Source: Streptomyces sp. WAC 04229
GTDB lineage: Bacteria; Actinomycetota; Actinomycetes; Streptomycetales; Streptomycetaceae
Assembly: GCF_003947455.1 (NCBI RefSeq)
Contig: NZ_QHJH01000040.1
Coordinates: forward strand, 1-47,361
DNA: 47,361 bases
Reading direction: 5' to 3'
The translations under genes were made by a program, and so were the position numbers. The notes beneath the pieces are model-generated. The model saw nothing but the letters and a program-made list of their open reading frames with translations, made no database searches and was not told the DNA's origin. Numbering within the stretch: the first letter of the stretch is position 1; each line of letters opens with the position of its first letter. Below, piece after piece: positions 17,547 to 26,081 of this stretch.

Positions 17547-18158
17547 GTGCCCGCAGCCCGGGAGTCCCTGCTCGACGCCGCTTACCAGGCGTTGGCGCGC
17601 CGGCCGTGGTCCGCCGTGCGGATGGTGGACGTCGCGGCGTCTGCCGGGGTGTCCCGGCAGACGCTGTACAACGAGTTCGGCAGCAAGGAGGGCCTCGCGC
17701 GGGCGCTCGTGCGGCGGGAGGCCGACGGCTATCTCGCGGGCGTGGACCGCGCGCTCTCCGGGCCCAGCGACCCGTGGGAACGGCTCACCGCGACCGCCGA
17801 GTGGATGATGTCCGCCGCCCACGAGAACGCGCTGGTCCGGGCGCTGCTCACCGGCTGCTGGAGCGAGCGGCTGCCGGCACCGGAGCTGACGGCCGTGCCG
17901 TCCTCCTCCGCCGCGCCCGCACAGCGCCGGGCCGACGGTCCGCTGCCCTCGCCCGGCGACTTCGTGGCCCTGGTCCGCGACCGTGCCGTGGCCGTCCTGT
18001 ACGGCGCCGACCCGCTCGCCCCGCCGGACGCCGTCGCACTGGCCCGTTCCTGCGAACTGGCGGTGCGGCTCGCCCTGTCCTGCGTCGCGGCACCGCCCGG
18101 CGAGGGCGGCGTGGCCGACCTCGTGCGCACCGCCCTGCCGCGCCGGTCGACGGCGTAG
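17547..18158 (+). CDS. TetR-family transcriptional regulator
   Basis: 203 residues from GTG 17547, chosen because GGGAGG lies 5 nt upstream and the DNA-binding domain then starts at once, as is usual in TetR proteins. GTG 17490 would add 19 residues; it sits right after a TTGACA that could instead be the -35 of this gene's promoter. The helix-turn-helix is at about residues 24-50 (VRMVDVAASAGVSRQTLYNEFGSKEGL). The C-terminal ligand domain is variable, so the effector cannot be predicted. It is convergent with the SugE-type exporter (7 bp apart) and divergent from hisN; either could be its target, but nothing shows it. Confidence 0.88.
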   Translation: MPAARESLLDAAYQALARRPWSAVRMVDVAASAGVSRQTLYNEFGSKEGLARALVRREADGYLAGVDRALSGPSDPWERLTATAEWMMSAAHENALVRALLTGCWSERLPAPELTAVPSSSAAPAQRRADGPLPSPGDFVALVRDRAVAVLYGADPLAPPDAVALARSCELAVRLALSCVAAPPGEGGVADLVRTALPRRSTA

Positions 18159-18165
18159 GGGCGGC

Positions 18166-18489
18166 TCAGTGCGCGGAGCCCGACAACTGGAGCCCGATCA
18201 CGCCGATGATGACGAAGCTGATCGAGACGATCTTCAGGGTCGAGACCAGGTCGCCGAGGAAGACCATGCCGTAGATGGCGGTGCCCGCGGCGCCGATGCC
18301 GGTCCACACCGCGTAGGCGGGGCCGACGTCCAGCCTCTTCAGAGCCAGGGTCAGCAGTCCGAAACTGCCCAGGGCGAAGGCGCAGAAGGCGACCGTGGGC
18401 CAGAGCCGGGTGAAGCCGTGCGACAGCTTCAGGCAGACGGCGAAGCCGGTCTCGAGCAACCCGGCCACTATGACCAGCAGCCACGCCAT
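18166..18489 (-). CDS. SugE/Gdx-type small multidrug resistance transporter
   Basis: 107 residues from ATG 18489, with GGGAGGA 6 nt upstream; the frame continues to 18582 without a better start. Four membrane helices cover nearly the whole protein. The membrane-embedded Glu is in VIVAGLLETGFAV (Glu13). HGFTRLWP and AYAVWTGIGAAGTAIYG match the SugE/Gdx subclass of the SMR family, now known to export guanidinium with proton exchange, rather than the EmrE multidrug subclass. The protein works as an antiparallel dimer in the membrane. Its leader has features reminiscent of a guanidine-III riboswitch. Confidence 0.9.
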   Translation of the reverse strand: MAWLLVIVAGLLETGFAVCLKLSHGFTRLWPTVAFCAFALGSFGLLTLALKRLDVGPAYAVWTGIGAAGTAIYGMVFLGDLVSTLKIVSISFVIIGVIGLQLSGSAH

Positions 18490-18535
18490 GTCTTGTCCTC
18501 CCGTAGTCCCGTACCGTGACTGCTGCGTCGTCCGG
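18475..18535 (-). promoter_or_regulatory. Structured leader of the SugE/Gdx gene, possible riboswitch
   Basis: Read on the minus strand, CCGGACGA (18535-18528) is followed by CAGCAGTCACG (18525-18515), then AGGACAAGA (18499-18491), which includes part of the ribosome site, and then the start codon. CAGCAGTCACG is complementary over 11 positions (one G-U) to CGTGGCTGCTG in codons 2-5 (18485-18475), which would fold the ribosome site and ATG into a loop. CCGGACGA and AGGACAAGA resemble conserved blocks of guanidine-III (ykkC-III) RNAs, but the spacing is longer than in the Thermobifida example I recall. Confidence 0.4.
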
Positions 18536-18649
18536 TGCTGTGTCCGGTGGTCGTCACTGGGTCGCTTCGTCCGGATGTGCACGGGCTTGGTTCCGGCTTG
18601 GTGCGATTATGCACTTACCGGTGCCACGGCACGGCAAACAACGCGGAGG

Positions 18650-19663
18650 TCAGTCGCCTTCCTTCCGTTCGCGCGTCGACAGCAGCCGGCGCAGCGAGTA
18701 CAGCCGTGCCGGGTCGGCGTGGCCCTCGGCGACCCACGCGTCCAGCGCGCAGTCCTGCTCGTCGTGGCTGCACGCGCGGGGGCACCCCTCCGTGCCGGGC
18801 ACCAGGTCGGGGAAGGCGTTGATGACCCGCGACGGATCGATGTGCGCCAGCCCGAACGACCGTACGCCCGGGGTGTCGACGACCCAGCCGCCCGCCCCGG
18901 ACGACAGCGGCAGGGCGAGCGCCGAGGTCGTGGTGTGCCGGCCGCGGCCCGTCACCGCGTTCACGTGGCCCGTCACCCGGCGGCGGTCCTCCGGCACCAG
19001 GGTGTTGACGAGCGTCGTCTTGCCGACGCCGGAGTGGCCGACGAAGGCGGTGATCTTCCCGTCCAGGTGCTCCCGCACGAGGCCGGCCGCGGCGCCGTTC
19101 TCCAGCTCCTCGCGACTGGTGACGACGTACGGGATGTCCAACGCGCCGTACAGCTCCAGGAGTTCGTCCGGCGGCGCCAGGTCCGACTTGGTCATGACCA
19201 GCAGCGGGGTGAGACCGCCGTCGAACGCCGCGACCAGGCAGCGGTCGATCAGGCGGGGGCGCGGTTCCGGGTCGGCCAGGGCGGTGACGATGGCGAGCTG
19301 GTCCGCGTTGGCGACGACCACGCGCTCGTAGGGGTCGTCGTCGTCCGCGGTGCGGCGCAGCAGGGACGCGCGCTCCTCGATGCGGACGATGCGCGCGAGG
19401 GTGTCCTTCTTGCCGGAGAGATCGCCGACCAGTGCCACCCGGTCGCCGACCACCGCCGCCTTGCGGCCCAGTTCCCTGGCCTTCATCGCCATCACGACCC
19501 GGTCCTCGACCAGGCAGGTCAGCCGGCCGCGGTCCACGGTGAGGATCAGGCCCTCGGCGGCGTCCTCGTGCTTGGGCCGGATGTGGGTGCGCGGCCGGTT
19601 GCCCTTGCGGTTGGGGCGGGAGCGGATGTCGTCCTCGTCGGTGTGCTTGCCGTAGCGGCGCAT
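18650..19663 (-). CDS. rsgA: Small ribosomal subunit biogenesis GTPase RsgA
   Basis: 337 residues from ATG 19663. RsgA is a circularly permuted GTPase that helps late 30S maturation. An OB-fold-like N-terminal region (residues 35-105) is followed by G motifs in permuted order: TKSD (158-161), then GHSGVGKTTL (209-218), then DTPG (263-266). A zinc knuckle with Cys294, Cys298, His300 and Cys305 comes next. The basic first 30 residues probably bind RNA. It starts 12 bp after the aroA stop, so the two are one operon; this pairing is common in actinobacteria. Confidence 0.95.
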   Translation of the reverse strand: MRRYGKHTDEDDIRSRPNRKGNRPRTHIRPKHEDAAEGLILTVDRGRLTCLVEDRVVMAMKARELGRKAAVVGDRVALVGDLSGKKDTLARIVRIEERASLLRRTADDDDPYERVVVANADQLAIVTALADPEPRPRLIDRCLVAAFDGGLTPLLVMTKSDLAPPDELLELYGALDIPYVVTSREELENGAAAGLVREHLDGKITAFVGHSGVGKTTLVNTLVPEDRRRVTGHVNAVTGRGRHTTTSALALPLSSGAGGWVVDTPGVRSFGLAHIDPSRVINAFPDLVPGTEGCPRACSHDEQDCALDAWVAEGHADPARLYSLRRLLSTRERKEGD

Positions 19664-19675
19664 GGCGAACAGTCC

Positions 19676-20992
19676 CTACGCCCCGAGCATCCCGGTCCAC
19701 AGGTCGGGGAAGTCGGGCAGGGTCTTGGCGGTGGTCGCCACGTTCTCGATGCGTACTCCCTCGACCGCGAGGCCGAGGATCGCGCCGGCGGTGGCCATGC
19801 GGTGGTCCTCGTACGTGTGGAAGACGCCGCCGTGCAGGGGGCGCGGGCGGATGTGCAGACCGTCGGCGGTCTCGGTGACGTCGCCGCCGAGTTCGTTGAT
19901 CTCCTTGGTGAGCGCGGCCAGGCGGTCCGTCTCGTGCAGCCGCAGGTGCGCCACCCCGCGCAGGGTCGAGGGGGAGTCCGCGAGGGCGGCGACGGCCGCG
20001 ATGCCCGGGGTCAGCTCGCCGACCTCGCCGAGGTCGACGTCGATGCCGTGAACGGCGCCCGATCCGGTGAAGACCAGCCCGTAGTCGGTCAGTTCGCAGG
20101 AACCGCCCATCTCGGTGAAGATCTCCCGCAGCCGGTCGCCGGGCTGGGTGGTCTGGGCCGGCCAGTCGGGGATCACGACCTTGCCGCCGGTGATCAGGGC
20201 CGCGGCCAGGAACGGCTGGGCGTTGGAGAGGTCCGGCTCGACCGTCAGGTCCCGGCCGAGGAGCGCGCCCGGCGTGACCCGCCAGACGTTCGGCTCGCCG
20301 CCCGACTCCGGGGTGTCGACCTGGGCGCCCACCGAGCGCAGCATGTCGACGGTCATCCGGATGTGCGGCATGGACGGCAGCGCGGAGCCGGTGTGGCGGA
20401 CCTCGACGCCCTGGTTGAAGCGCGGGCCGGACAGCAGCAGGGCGCTGACGAACTGCGAGGACGACGACGCGTCGATCTCGACCGGGCCGCCCTCCAGCGC
20501 GCCCCCGCCGTGCACGGTCAGCGGCAGCGCGCCGCGCCCGTCGTCGTCGACGCGGGCACCCAGGACGCGCAGCGCGTCGATCACGCCGTGCAGCGGACGC
20601 TCGTAGGACCGCGGATCGCCGTCGAAGCGGACGGGGCCGTCCACGAGCGTGGCGACCGGCGGCAGGAAACGCATGACCGTGCCCGCGTTGCCGACGTCGA
20701 CCGTGGCCGGGCCGCGCAGTCCCGCCGGGATGACCCGCCAGAACTCACCGCTGCCCTCCGGGCCGACGCCCTCCTCGATCTCGACGCCCATCGCGCGCAG
20801 CGCCTCGGCCATCAGCAGGGTGTCGCGCGAGCGCAGCGGACGGCGCAGCCAGCCGGGCTCGGAGGCGAGGGCGGCCAGCACCAGGGCGCGGTTGGTGACC
20901 GACTTGGACCCGGGCACCTGGACGGTCGCGTCGACGGCTCCGCTCGCGTGCGGTGCGGGCCAGAGGGCGGTGTGCGTGGGGTTCACGGTCAT
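19676..20992 (-). CDS. aroA: 3-phosphoshikimate 1-carboxyvinyltransferase (EPSP synthase)
   Basis: 438 residues from ATG 20992; the open frame reaches 21118, but the upstream part lacks family similarity. It joins phosphoenolpyruvate to shikimate-3-phosphate, step six of the shikimate pathway to aromatic amino acids. Signatures: [17 protein letters not shown] near residue 25 (PEP and shikimate-binding Lys and Arg), [29 protein letters not shown], and HETDRLAAL and [15 protein letters not shown] toward the end. Two-domain inside-out barrel, cytosolic. Upstream partner of rsgA in the operon. No other aro gene is in the window. Confidence 0.95.
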   Translation of the reverse strand: MTVNPTHTALWPAPHASGAVDATVQVPGSKSVTNRALVLAALASEPGWLRRPLRSRDTLLMAEALRAMGVEIEEGVGPEGSGEFWRVIPAGLRGPATVDVGNAGTVMRFLPPVATLVDGPVRFDGDPRSYERPLHGVIDALRVLGARVDDDGRGALPLTVHGGGALEGGPVEIDASSSSQFVSALLLSGPRFNQGVEVRHTGSALPSMPHIRMTVDMLRSVGAQVDTPESGGEPNVWRVTPGALLGRDLTVEPDLSNAQPFLAAALITGGKVVIPDWPAQTTQPGDRLREIFTEMGGSCELTDYGLVFTGSGAVHGIDVDLGEVGELTPGIAAVAALADSPSTLRGVAHLRLHETDRLAALTKEINELGGDVTETADGLHIRPRPLHGGVFHTYEDHRMATAGAILGLAVEGVRIENVATTAKTLPDFPDLWTGMLGA

Positions 20993-21125
20993 GGGCCCCA
21001 CTTTAATGGCTGAAGCCGACCGGAAATCTTGATCAAAGACGGCGAAACCTGACCGAAATCGAGACAGTGCACATGCCGTGCATATAGCGGGCGCGTCTGT
21101 CCGGGCGCGTGCGGGCACCCGTGCG

Positions 21126-21848
21126 TCACAGCTGCAGCAGCCAGCGCCCCCCGCCGACCAGTGAGCACAGCGACACCGCGTGGAACAGGAAGAACCAGAC
21201 CCCGGCCGGCGCGTGGGTCAGCCGGGCCAGCTGGTCCGCGTCCGAGTCGCCCGCGCCGCCCCGGGCCCGCTTGGCCTGGAGCTCGAAGGCCGGACGCACC
21301 CCGCCGAGCAGCAGGAACCAGACCACCGCGTACGCGAACGCCGCCTGCACCTGCGGTCCGGCCAGCCAGGAGACCAGGACGAACGTGCCGCCGGTGAGCA
21401 CCACCGTCAGCATCCCGTACGCGTTGCGGACCATCACCAGCAGGGCGACGAGCAGCGCCGTCGCCAGCCACAGCAGCAGGGTGATGCGCCCCGCGGCCAG
21501 CAGCGCGGCGCCGCCGAGGCCGAGCAGCGGGGGAGCGGTGTAGCCGGCCACCGCCGTCAGGATCATCCCGACGCCGGTCGGCTTGCCGCGGCTCACCGTC
21601 AGGCCGCTGGTGTCCGAGTGCAGGGTGATCCCGGTCAGGGTGCGGCCGGTGAGCAGCGCCACGAGCCCGTGACCGCCCTCGTGCGCGATGGTGATCGCGT
21701 TGCGGGCTATCCGCCACGGGCGGTGCGGTACGACGACGACCAGCGCGGCCACCAGGGTCGCGATCACCACCCACAGGTCGGGGTCGGGCTGGGTGCCGGA
21801 TACCTCGTCCCACAGAGAAGGGAGCGAGGCCGTTGCGAGGTGGTCCAT
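21126..21848 (-). CDS. M50-family (site-2-protease-like) membrane metallopeptidase
   Basis: 240 residues from ATG 21848. An integral membrane protein with about six hydrophobic segments. The zinc site HEGGH is in the first third (about residue 72, [15 protein letters not shown]) at a membrane edge, as in M50 proteases; the second metal ligand is not obvious. GxTVSRG near residue 100 also fits the M50 group. Intramembrane proteases of this family cleave regulators or signal peptides; the substrate here is unknown. It is divergent from the SRAP gene, with only 50 bp between the two starts, so their promoters must overlap. Confidence 0.85.
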   Translation of the reverse strand: MDHLATASLPSLWDEVSGTQPDPDLWVVIATLVAALVVVVPHRPWRIARNAITIAHEGGHGLVALLTGRTLTGITLHSDTSGLTVSRGKPTGVGMILTAVAGYTAPPLLGLGGAALLAAGRITLLLWLATALLVALLVMVRNAYGMLTVVLTGGTFVLVSWLAGPQVQAAFAYAVVWFLLLGGVRPAFELQAKRARGGAGDSDADQLARLTHAPAGVWFFLFHAVSLCSLVGGGRWLLQL

Positions 21849-21898
21849 GTTCGGTGAGGGCTCCTCGTGTCTGCGCGGGGTCTGGCAGTGTGGCACGT

Positions 21899-22714
21899 AT
21901 GTGCGGACGGTATGCGGCGAGTCGTCGACCCGAGGATCTCGCGGGAATCTTCGAGATCGAGAAGTGGGAGCCCAAGGAGAGCTTGGAGCCCGACTACAAC
22001 GTGGCGCCCACCAAGGAGGTCTACGCGGTCCTGGACCGTCCTCTCAAGGACGCCGAGGACCCGAAGCCGGTTCGGCAGCTGCGGAAACTGAAGTGGGGCC
22101 TCGTCCCGTCCTGGTCCAAGACGCCCGAGGGCGGGGCGCGGATGATCAACGCCCGTGCGGAGACCGTCCACGAGAAGCCCTCCTACCGGCGCGCCTTCGG
22201 CAGCAGGCGGTGCATCCTGCCCGCCGACGGCTACTACGAGTGGGTCACGGGCAAGCAGGAGCGGGACCTCGAGGTCGAGGGACGCAAGAAGCGGCCCCGC
22301 AAGCAGCCGTACTTCGTGACGCCCGCCGACGGGTCCGTCTTCGCCATGGCCGGGCTGTACGAGTTCTGGCGGGACAGGACGCTGCCGGACGACCACCCGC
22401 AGGCCTGGTGGGTGACGTGCTCGGTGATCACGACCGAGGCCGAGACCACCCCCCTGGCGGTCGCCCCGGCCGAGGGGCCGCACGCGCTCTCCGACATCCA
22501 CCCCCGGATGCCGCTGATGCTGACGCCGGACCGCTGGGACGACTGGCTCGACCCGGCACGCACCGACCCCGACGAGCTGACCTCCCTGCTGGCGCCCCCG
22601 CCCGCCGGAATGATGCGGGCGTTCCCGGTCTCCACCGCGGTGAGCAACGTGCGCAACAACGGGCCGGAGCTGCTCGAGGAGCTGGAGGCGCCGGAAGAGG
22701 GCACACTCTTCTGA
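21899..22714 (+). CDS. SOS response-associated peptidase (SRAP, HMCES/YedK family)
   Basis: 271 residues from ATG 21899. The Met is removed so that Cys2 (MCGRYA) becomes the catalytic N-terminus. The family forms a stable thiazolidine link with abasic sites in single-stranded DNA and so protects them. Diagnostic blocks: YNVAPTKEV, LKWGLVPSW, INARAETV, RRCILPADGYYEW, and HPRMPLML with the active-site His. There is no clear ribosome site just upstream (GGCACGT precedes the ATG), which may mean a leaderless mRNA. The hydrolase gene downstream follows after 1 bp and is likely co-transcribed. Confidence 0.93.
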   Translation: MCGRYAASRRPEDLAGIFEIEKWEPKESLEPDYNVAPTKEVYAVLDRPLKDAEDPKPVRQLRKLKWGLVPSWSKTPEGGARMINARAETVHEKPSYRRAFGSRRCILPADGYYEWVTGKQERDLEVEGRKKRPRKQPYFVTPADGSVFAMAGLYEFWRDRTLPDDHPQAWWVTCSVITTEAETTPLAVAPAEGPHALSDIHPRMPLMLTPDRWDDWLDPARTDPDELTSLLAPPPAGMMRAFPVSTAVSNVRNNGPELLEELEAPEEGTLF

Positions 22715-22715
22715 C

Positions 22716-23390
22716 GTGACGCACGTGACCAAGGAGACGCCCGAGACGCCCGAGGCAGTTGAGACCGTCGAGACCGACGCCGGACCCGCCCGCATGACCT
22801 GGCACCGGGCGGGGAAGCCCCGTCTCGTCCTCGCCGCGAGCCACGGCGCCGGCGGCGGCATCGAGGCGCGCGACCTGCGGGCGCTGGCGGCCGCGCTGCC
22901 CGCCCACGGCGTCAGCGTGGCCCTGGTCGAGCAGCCCTGGCGGGTGGCCGGCAAGAAGCTGGCGCCCGCGCCGAAGACCCTCGACACCGGCTGGCGCGGC
23001 GTCTGGCCCGCGCTGACCGCACCGGGACTGCCCGTGATCGCGGGCGGCCGCAGCGCCGGTGCCCGCGTCGCCTGCCGCACCGCCCGCGAACTCGGCGCCC
23101 GCGCCGTCCTCGCCCTGAGCTTCCCCCTGCACCCGCCGGGCAAGCCCGAGAAGTCCCGCGCCGGCGAGCTGCTGGGGGCGGGCGTCCCCACCCTCGTCGT
23201 GCAGGGCGGCAACGACCCCTTCGGGAGGCCGGGGGAGTTCCCCGAGGCCCCGGAGGGGACGTACGACCTCGTCGAGGTGCCGTACGGCGATCACGGCTTC
23301 GCCGTGCCCAAGCGGGCCGGGATCACCCAGGAGGGGGCCCTGGAGCTGATCACCGAGGGGGTCGCGAAGTGGGTCGGCTCACTCGGGTGA
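22716..23390 (+). CDS. Alpha/beta hydrolase-fold protein (KANL3/Tex30-like)
   Basis: 224 residues from GTG 22716, one base after the SRAP stop; GTG 22725 and ATG 22794 are later options. The alpha/beta hydrolase layout is visible: ASHGAGGG (oxyanion region) near residue 42, GGRSAGARVA (nucleophile elbow GxSxG, Ser about 114), VVQGGNDPFG (Asp region), and YGDHGF with the final His. This is the dienelactone-hydrolase-like KANL3/Tex30 group, with no fixed substrate. Cytosolic. Coupling with the SRAP gene suggests a shared transcript, not necessarily a shared job. The sigR promoter starts just after its stop. Confidence 0.85.
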   Translation: MTHVTKETPETPEAVETVETDAGPARMTWHRAGKPRLVLAASHGAGGGIEARDLRALAAALPAHGVSVALVEQPWRVAGKKLAPAPKTLDTGWRGVWPALTAPGLPVIAGGRSAGARVACRTARELGARAVLALSFPLHPPGKPEKSRAGELLGAGVPTLVVQGGNDPFGRPGEFPEAPEGTYDLVEVPYGDHGFAVPKRAGITQEGALELITEGVAKWVGSLG

Positions 23391-23396
23391 ACGCCT

Positions 23397-23423
23397 GGGA
23401 ATGACCGGCGTGCGCCCACTGTT
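23397..23423 (+). promoter_or_regulatory. Sigma-R-dependent promoter of sigR (sigRp2 type)
   Basis: GGGAAT (23397-23402), an 18-bp spacer and GTT (23421-23423) match the sigma-R consensus exactly. It lies about 60 bp before the long sigma-R' start, as expected of the thiol-stress-induced sigRp2 promoter known from S. coelicolor. Confidence 0.88.
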
Positions 23424-23482
23424 GTGGCGGACGTACGTTGCTGAGAATCAGCACCGACGCCGTAGGAAAGGAAGTCCGCCGC

Positions 23483-23647
23483 ATGGGTTCAGCCTTCTGC
23501 CCGAGTCGCAGCAGCCGATCCGACCTGGACTGGACTGTGCTGCACGCGGCGAAGACCGCCCCTATTCGGGCGGCGGGCGGACCGGATCGTCGTCTATCCT
23601 CCGATTCGAGTGGGGCCGGTCTCGGTTTCACGACGTCACTGGAGGAG
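23483..23647 (+). other. N-terminal extension giving the sigma-R' isoform
   Basis: ATG 23483, with GGAAAGGAAG upstream, is in frame with sigR and adds exactly 55 residues. That equals the extension reported for the unstable, induced sigma-R' isoform of S. coelicolor, which is made from the sigRp2 transcript. The extension has one Cys and no recognisable domain. Confidence 0.8.
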
Positions 23648-24331
23648 GTGGGTCCGGTCACTGGGACCGACGCAGGGACCGAACACGGCCAGGCGGAGCA
23701 GCCCGAGGGCCGGGGCACTGGCGCGGAGTCGACCGCCGAGCGCAGCGCGCGCTTCGAGCGGGACGCGCTGGAGTTCCTCGACCAGATGTACTCGGCCGCG
23801 TTGCGCATGACGCGTAATCCGGCCGACGCCGAGGACCTGGTGCAGGAGACCTACGCCAAGGCGTACGCGTCCTTCCACCAGTTCCGCGAGGGCACCAACC
23901 TCAAGGCGTGGCTGTACCGCATCCTCACCAACACCTTCATCAACTCGTACCGCAAGAAGCAGCGCGAGCCCCAGCGCAGCGCGGCCGAGGAGATCGAGGA
24001 CTGGCAGCTCGCGCGTGCCGAGTCGCACATGTCGACCGGCCTGCGCTCCGCCGAGTCGCAGGCGCTGGACCACCTGCCCGACTCGGACGTGAAGCAGGCG
24101 CTCCAGGCCATCCCCGAGGAGTTCCGCATCGCCGTCTATCTGGCGGACGTCGAGGGGTTTGCCTACAAGGAGATCGCCGACATCATGGGGACACCCATCG
24201 GTACGGTGATGTCCCGGCTGCACCGTGGACGCCGTCAGCTGCGCGGCATGCTGGAGGACTACGCCCGCGACCGCGGTCTGGTCCCGGCCGGCGCCGGAGA
24301 GTCGAACGAAGCGAAAGGCTCGGGGTCATGA
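23648..24331 (+). CDS. sigR: ECF sigma factor SigR (thiol-oxidative stress)
   Basis: 227 residues from GTG 23648, the length known for sigma-R; GGAGGAG lies immediately upstream. Group IV (ECF) sigma factor: region 2 at about residues 50-115 ([31 protein letters not shown]), and region 4 at about 150-205 ([40 protein letters not shown]). It directs RNA polymerase to GGAAT-N18/19-GTT promoters of thioredoxin and other thiol-homeostasis genes, including its own. RsrA is encoded next with an ATGA overlap, giving coupled translation. A second, longer start at 23483 makes sigma-R'. Confidence 0.96.
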
Positions 24332-24639
24332 GCTGCGGAGAGCCGCACGAGACGGATTGCAGCGAAATCCTCGATCATCTCTACGAGTTCCTCGACAAGG
24401 AGATGCCGGACTCGGACTGCGTCAAGTTCGAGCACCACTTCGAGGAGTGCTCGCCCTGCCTGGAGAAGTACGGGCTGGAGCAGGCCGTGAAGAAGCTGGT
24501 CAAGCGGTGCTGCGGACAGGACGACGTGCCGGGTGACCTGCGTGCCAAGGTCATGGGCAGGCTCGACCTGATCCGGTCGGGACAGTCCGTGCCCGAGCAC
24601 GACGTCACGGCCGCACCGCCGACTCCCCAGGAGTCCTGA
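24328..24639 (+). CDS. rsrA: Zinc-containing redox-sensitive anti-sigma factor RsrA
   Basis: 103 residues from ATG 24328, overlapping the sigR stop by 4 nt. RsrA binds sigma-R when reduced and releases it when disulfides form. The key residues sit at the numbers known from S. coelicolor: Cys3, Cys11, Cys31, His37, Cys41, Cys44, Cys61 and Cys62, with the zinc-binding HxxxCxxC at 37-44. The only visible change is a slightly short C-terminus (103 residues against 105 that I recall). It belongs to the ZAS anti-sigma family and is cytosolic. Confidence 0.96.
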
Positions 24640-24669
24640 GCCCTCACGAGTCACTCGTACGTGCTAATC

Positions 24670-24688
24670 CGCGGGTTATCTGCCCGCG
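24670..24688 (+). terminator. Weak hairpin after rsrA
   Basis: CGCGGG (24670-24675) and CCCGCG (24683-24688) pair over 6 bp with a 7-nt loop, 30 bp after the rsrA stop. Short, so only a possible terminator. Confidence 0.4.
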
Positions 24689-24746
24689 CCTCCCCACCGC
24701 CGTCCTAGGCTCCGGAGCCTGACAGACGTGGTCGGGGGAGGAGATC

Positions 24747-26081
24747 ATGGACGCGGTACCGGCTCGGGCGCGCGTGTACGTCGCCGGTGTCGTCCTGGCC
24801 GCACTGCTCTGTCTGCGGCCACTTCCCGCGACACCCACGCCCTGGCGCGCGGTGCTGCTGCTCGCCGGGCTCTACGCGGGCTCCGAGCTGGTCGCGCGGT
24901 TCCGCTCCGTCGGTACCTGCTACCCCGTCCTGCTGGCGGGGGCCTTCCTGCTCCCGCCGTCCGCCGCGGCGCTCGTCGCCCTGCCGGGAGCCCTGCTGTC
25001 CCCGGTGCCGAGGCGGCCCTTCGCGCTGCGTCGTGTCTGGCGGGCCGCACAGCTGACGCTCGCCGTCTGGGCCGCCGCGTACGCCCACGGGCGGCTCGGC
25101 GGGCGGGACGCGCTCGTCGAGCCCGACTTCCCGTACGCGCTCGTGCCGGCCGGGGCCGCGGTACTGGCGTTCTGCGTGGTGCTCACCCTGCTGGACGGCG
25201 GCATCCTGGCGCTCGCCGATCATGTGCCGGCGAGCCGCACGTGGCGGGGGCTGTTCACCAGGACGCTCGGACCGGTCGCCGTGCACGGGCTCGCCGGGCT
25301 GATGATGGCCGTCCTGTGGCGCAGCCCGTACGGACCGGTGGCCGCGCTGCTCGTGCTGCTGCCGATGTGTGTCGCGTGGTGGGCGTTCGCCCAGTACCAC
25401 CGCGAGCGGGCCGCGCACCAGGCGACCATCCGCGCGCTGGTGCAGGCCGTCGACATCAAGGACGGCTACACCCGCGGACACAGCGAGCGCGTCGGCCGCG
25501 CCACCATGATGATCGCCCGTGAGCTGGGCATGGACGACGAGCGGGTCGAGACGCTCCGCTTCGCCGGCATCCTGCACGACGTGGGCAAGCTCGGCGTACC
25601 CACCCGGCTGCTGCGCAAGGAGGGGGCGCTGACGCCCGAGGAGCGGCGGGTGATCGAACTGCACCCGGAGTACGGGCACGAGATGGTGCGCGGCATCCGC
25701 TTCCTGGGGGAGGCCCGGGCCGCCGTCCTCCACCACCACGAACGGCTGGACGGCAGCGGCTACCCCTACGGCCTGGCCGGCGACCGCATCCCCGAGTCGG
25801 CCCGCGTGGTGGCCGTCGCCGACGCCTTCGACGCGATGACCTCCACCCGCTCCTACCGCAGGGCCCGCCCCGTCGCCGCGGCGGTGGAGGAGCTGCAACG
25901 GTGTGCCGGGAAGCAGTTCGACCCCCGGATGGTGGGCGCGCTGGTCCGCGCCCTGGGCCGGCACGGCTGGCACCCGTCGGTCACGGCCGACGGCACCCCC
26001 GCGCCCCCGACGGCCGCGGGGTCCCCCGGCCGGCCCCGCGGCGAGGGCACGCGCGACAGCGTCGGGAGGCGTGCCGTATGA
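24747..26081 (+). CDS. Membrane-bound HD-GYP domain protein
   Basis: 444 residues from ATG 24747, after GGGGAGGAG. Residues 10-215 hold six or seven hydrophobic segments. A full HD-GYP domain follows at about 230-395: GYTRGHSERVG, ILHDVGKLGVP (the HD pair with the following Lys), ELHPEYGHEM, and HHERLDGSGYPYGL, the GYP signature. Classical HD-GYP proteins hydrolyse cyclic di-GMP; all metal ligands I can check are present. The last 40 residues are disordered and Pro-rich. It overlaps the next gene by 4 nt (ATGA), and that gene encodes a similar but degenerate protein. Streptomyces development depends on cyclic di-GMP, but no link is visible here. Confidence 0.9.
   Translation: MDAVPARARVYVAGVVLAALLCLRPLPATPTPWRAVLLLAGLYAGSELVARFRSVGTCYPVLLAGAFLLPPSAAALVALPGALLSPVPRRPFALRRVWRAAQLTLAVWAAAYAHGRLGGRDALVEPDFPYALVPAGAAVLAFCVVLTLLDGGILALADHVPASRTWRGLFTRTLGPVAVHGLAGLMMAVLWRSPYGPVAALLVLLPMCVAWWAFAQYHRERAAHQATIRALVQAVDIKDGYTRGHSERVGRATMMIARELGMDDERVETLRFAGILHDVGKLGVPTRLLRKEGALTPEERRVIELHPEYGHEMVRGIRFLGEARAAVLHHHERLDGSGYPYGLAGDRIPESARVVAVADAFDAMTSTRSYRRARPVAAAVEELQRCAGKQFDPRMVGALVRALGRHGWHPSVTADGTPAPPTAAGSPGRPRGEGTRDSVGRRAV

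Noticed and set aside
18501..18546. A guanidine-II (mini-ykkC) element with two ACGR tetraloops in the SugE leader
   Set aside because: ACGA occurs twice, but the flanks do not form the required stems.
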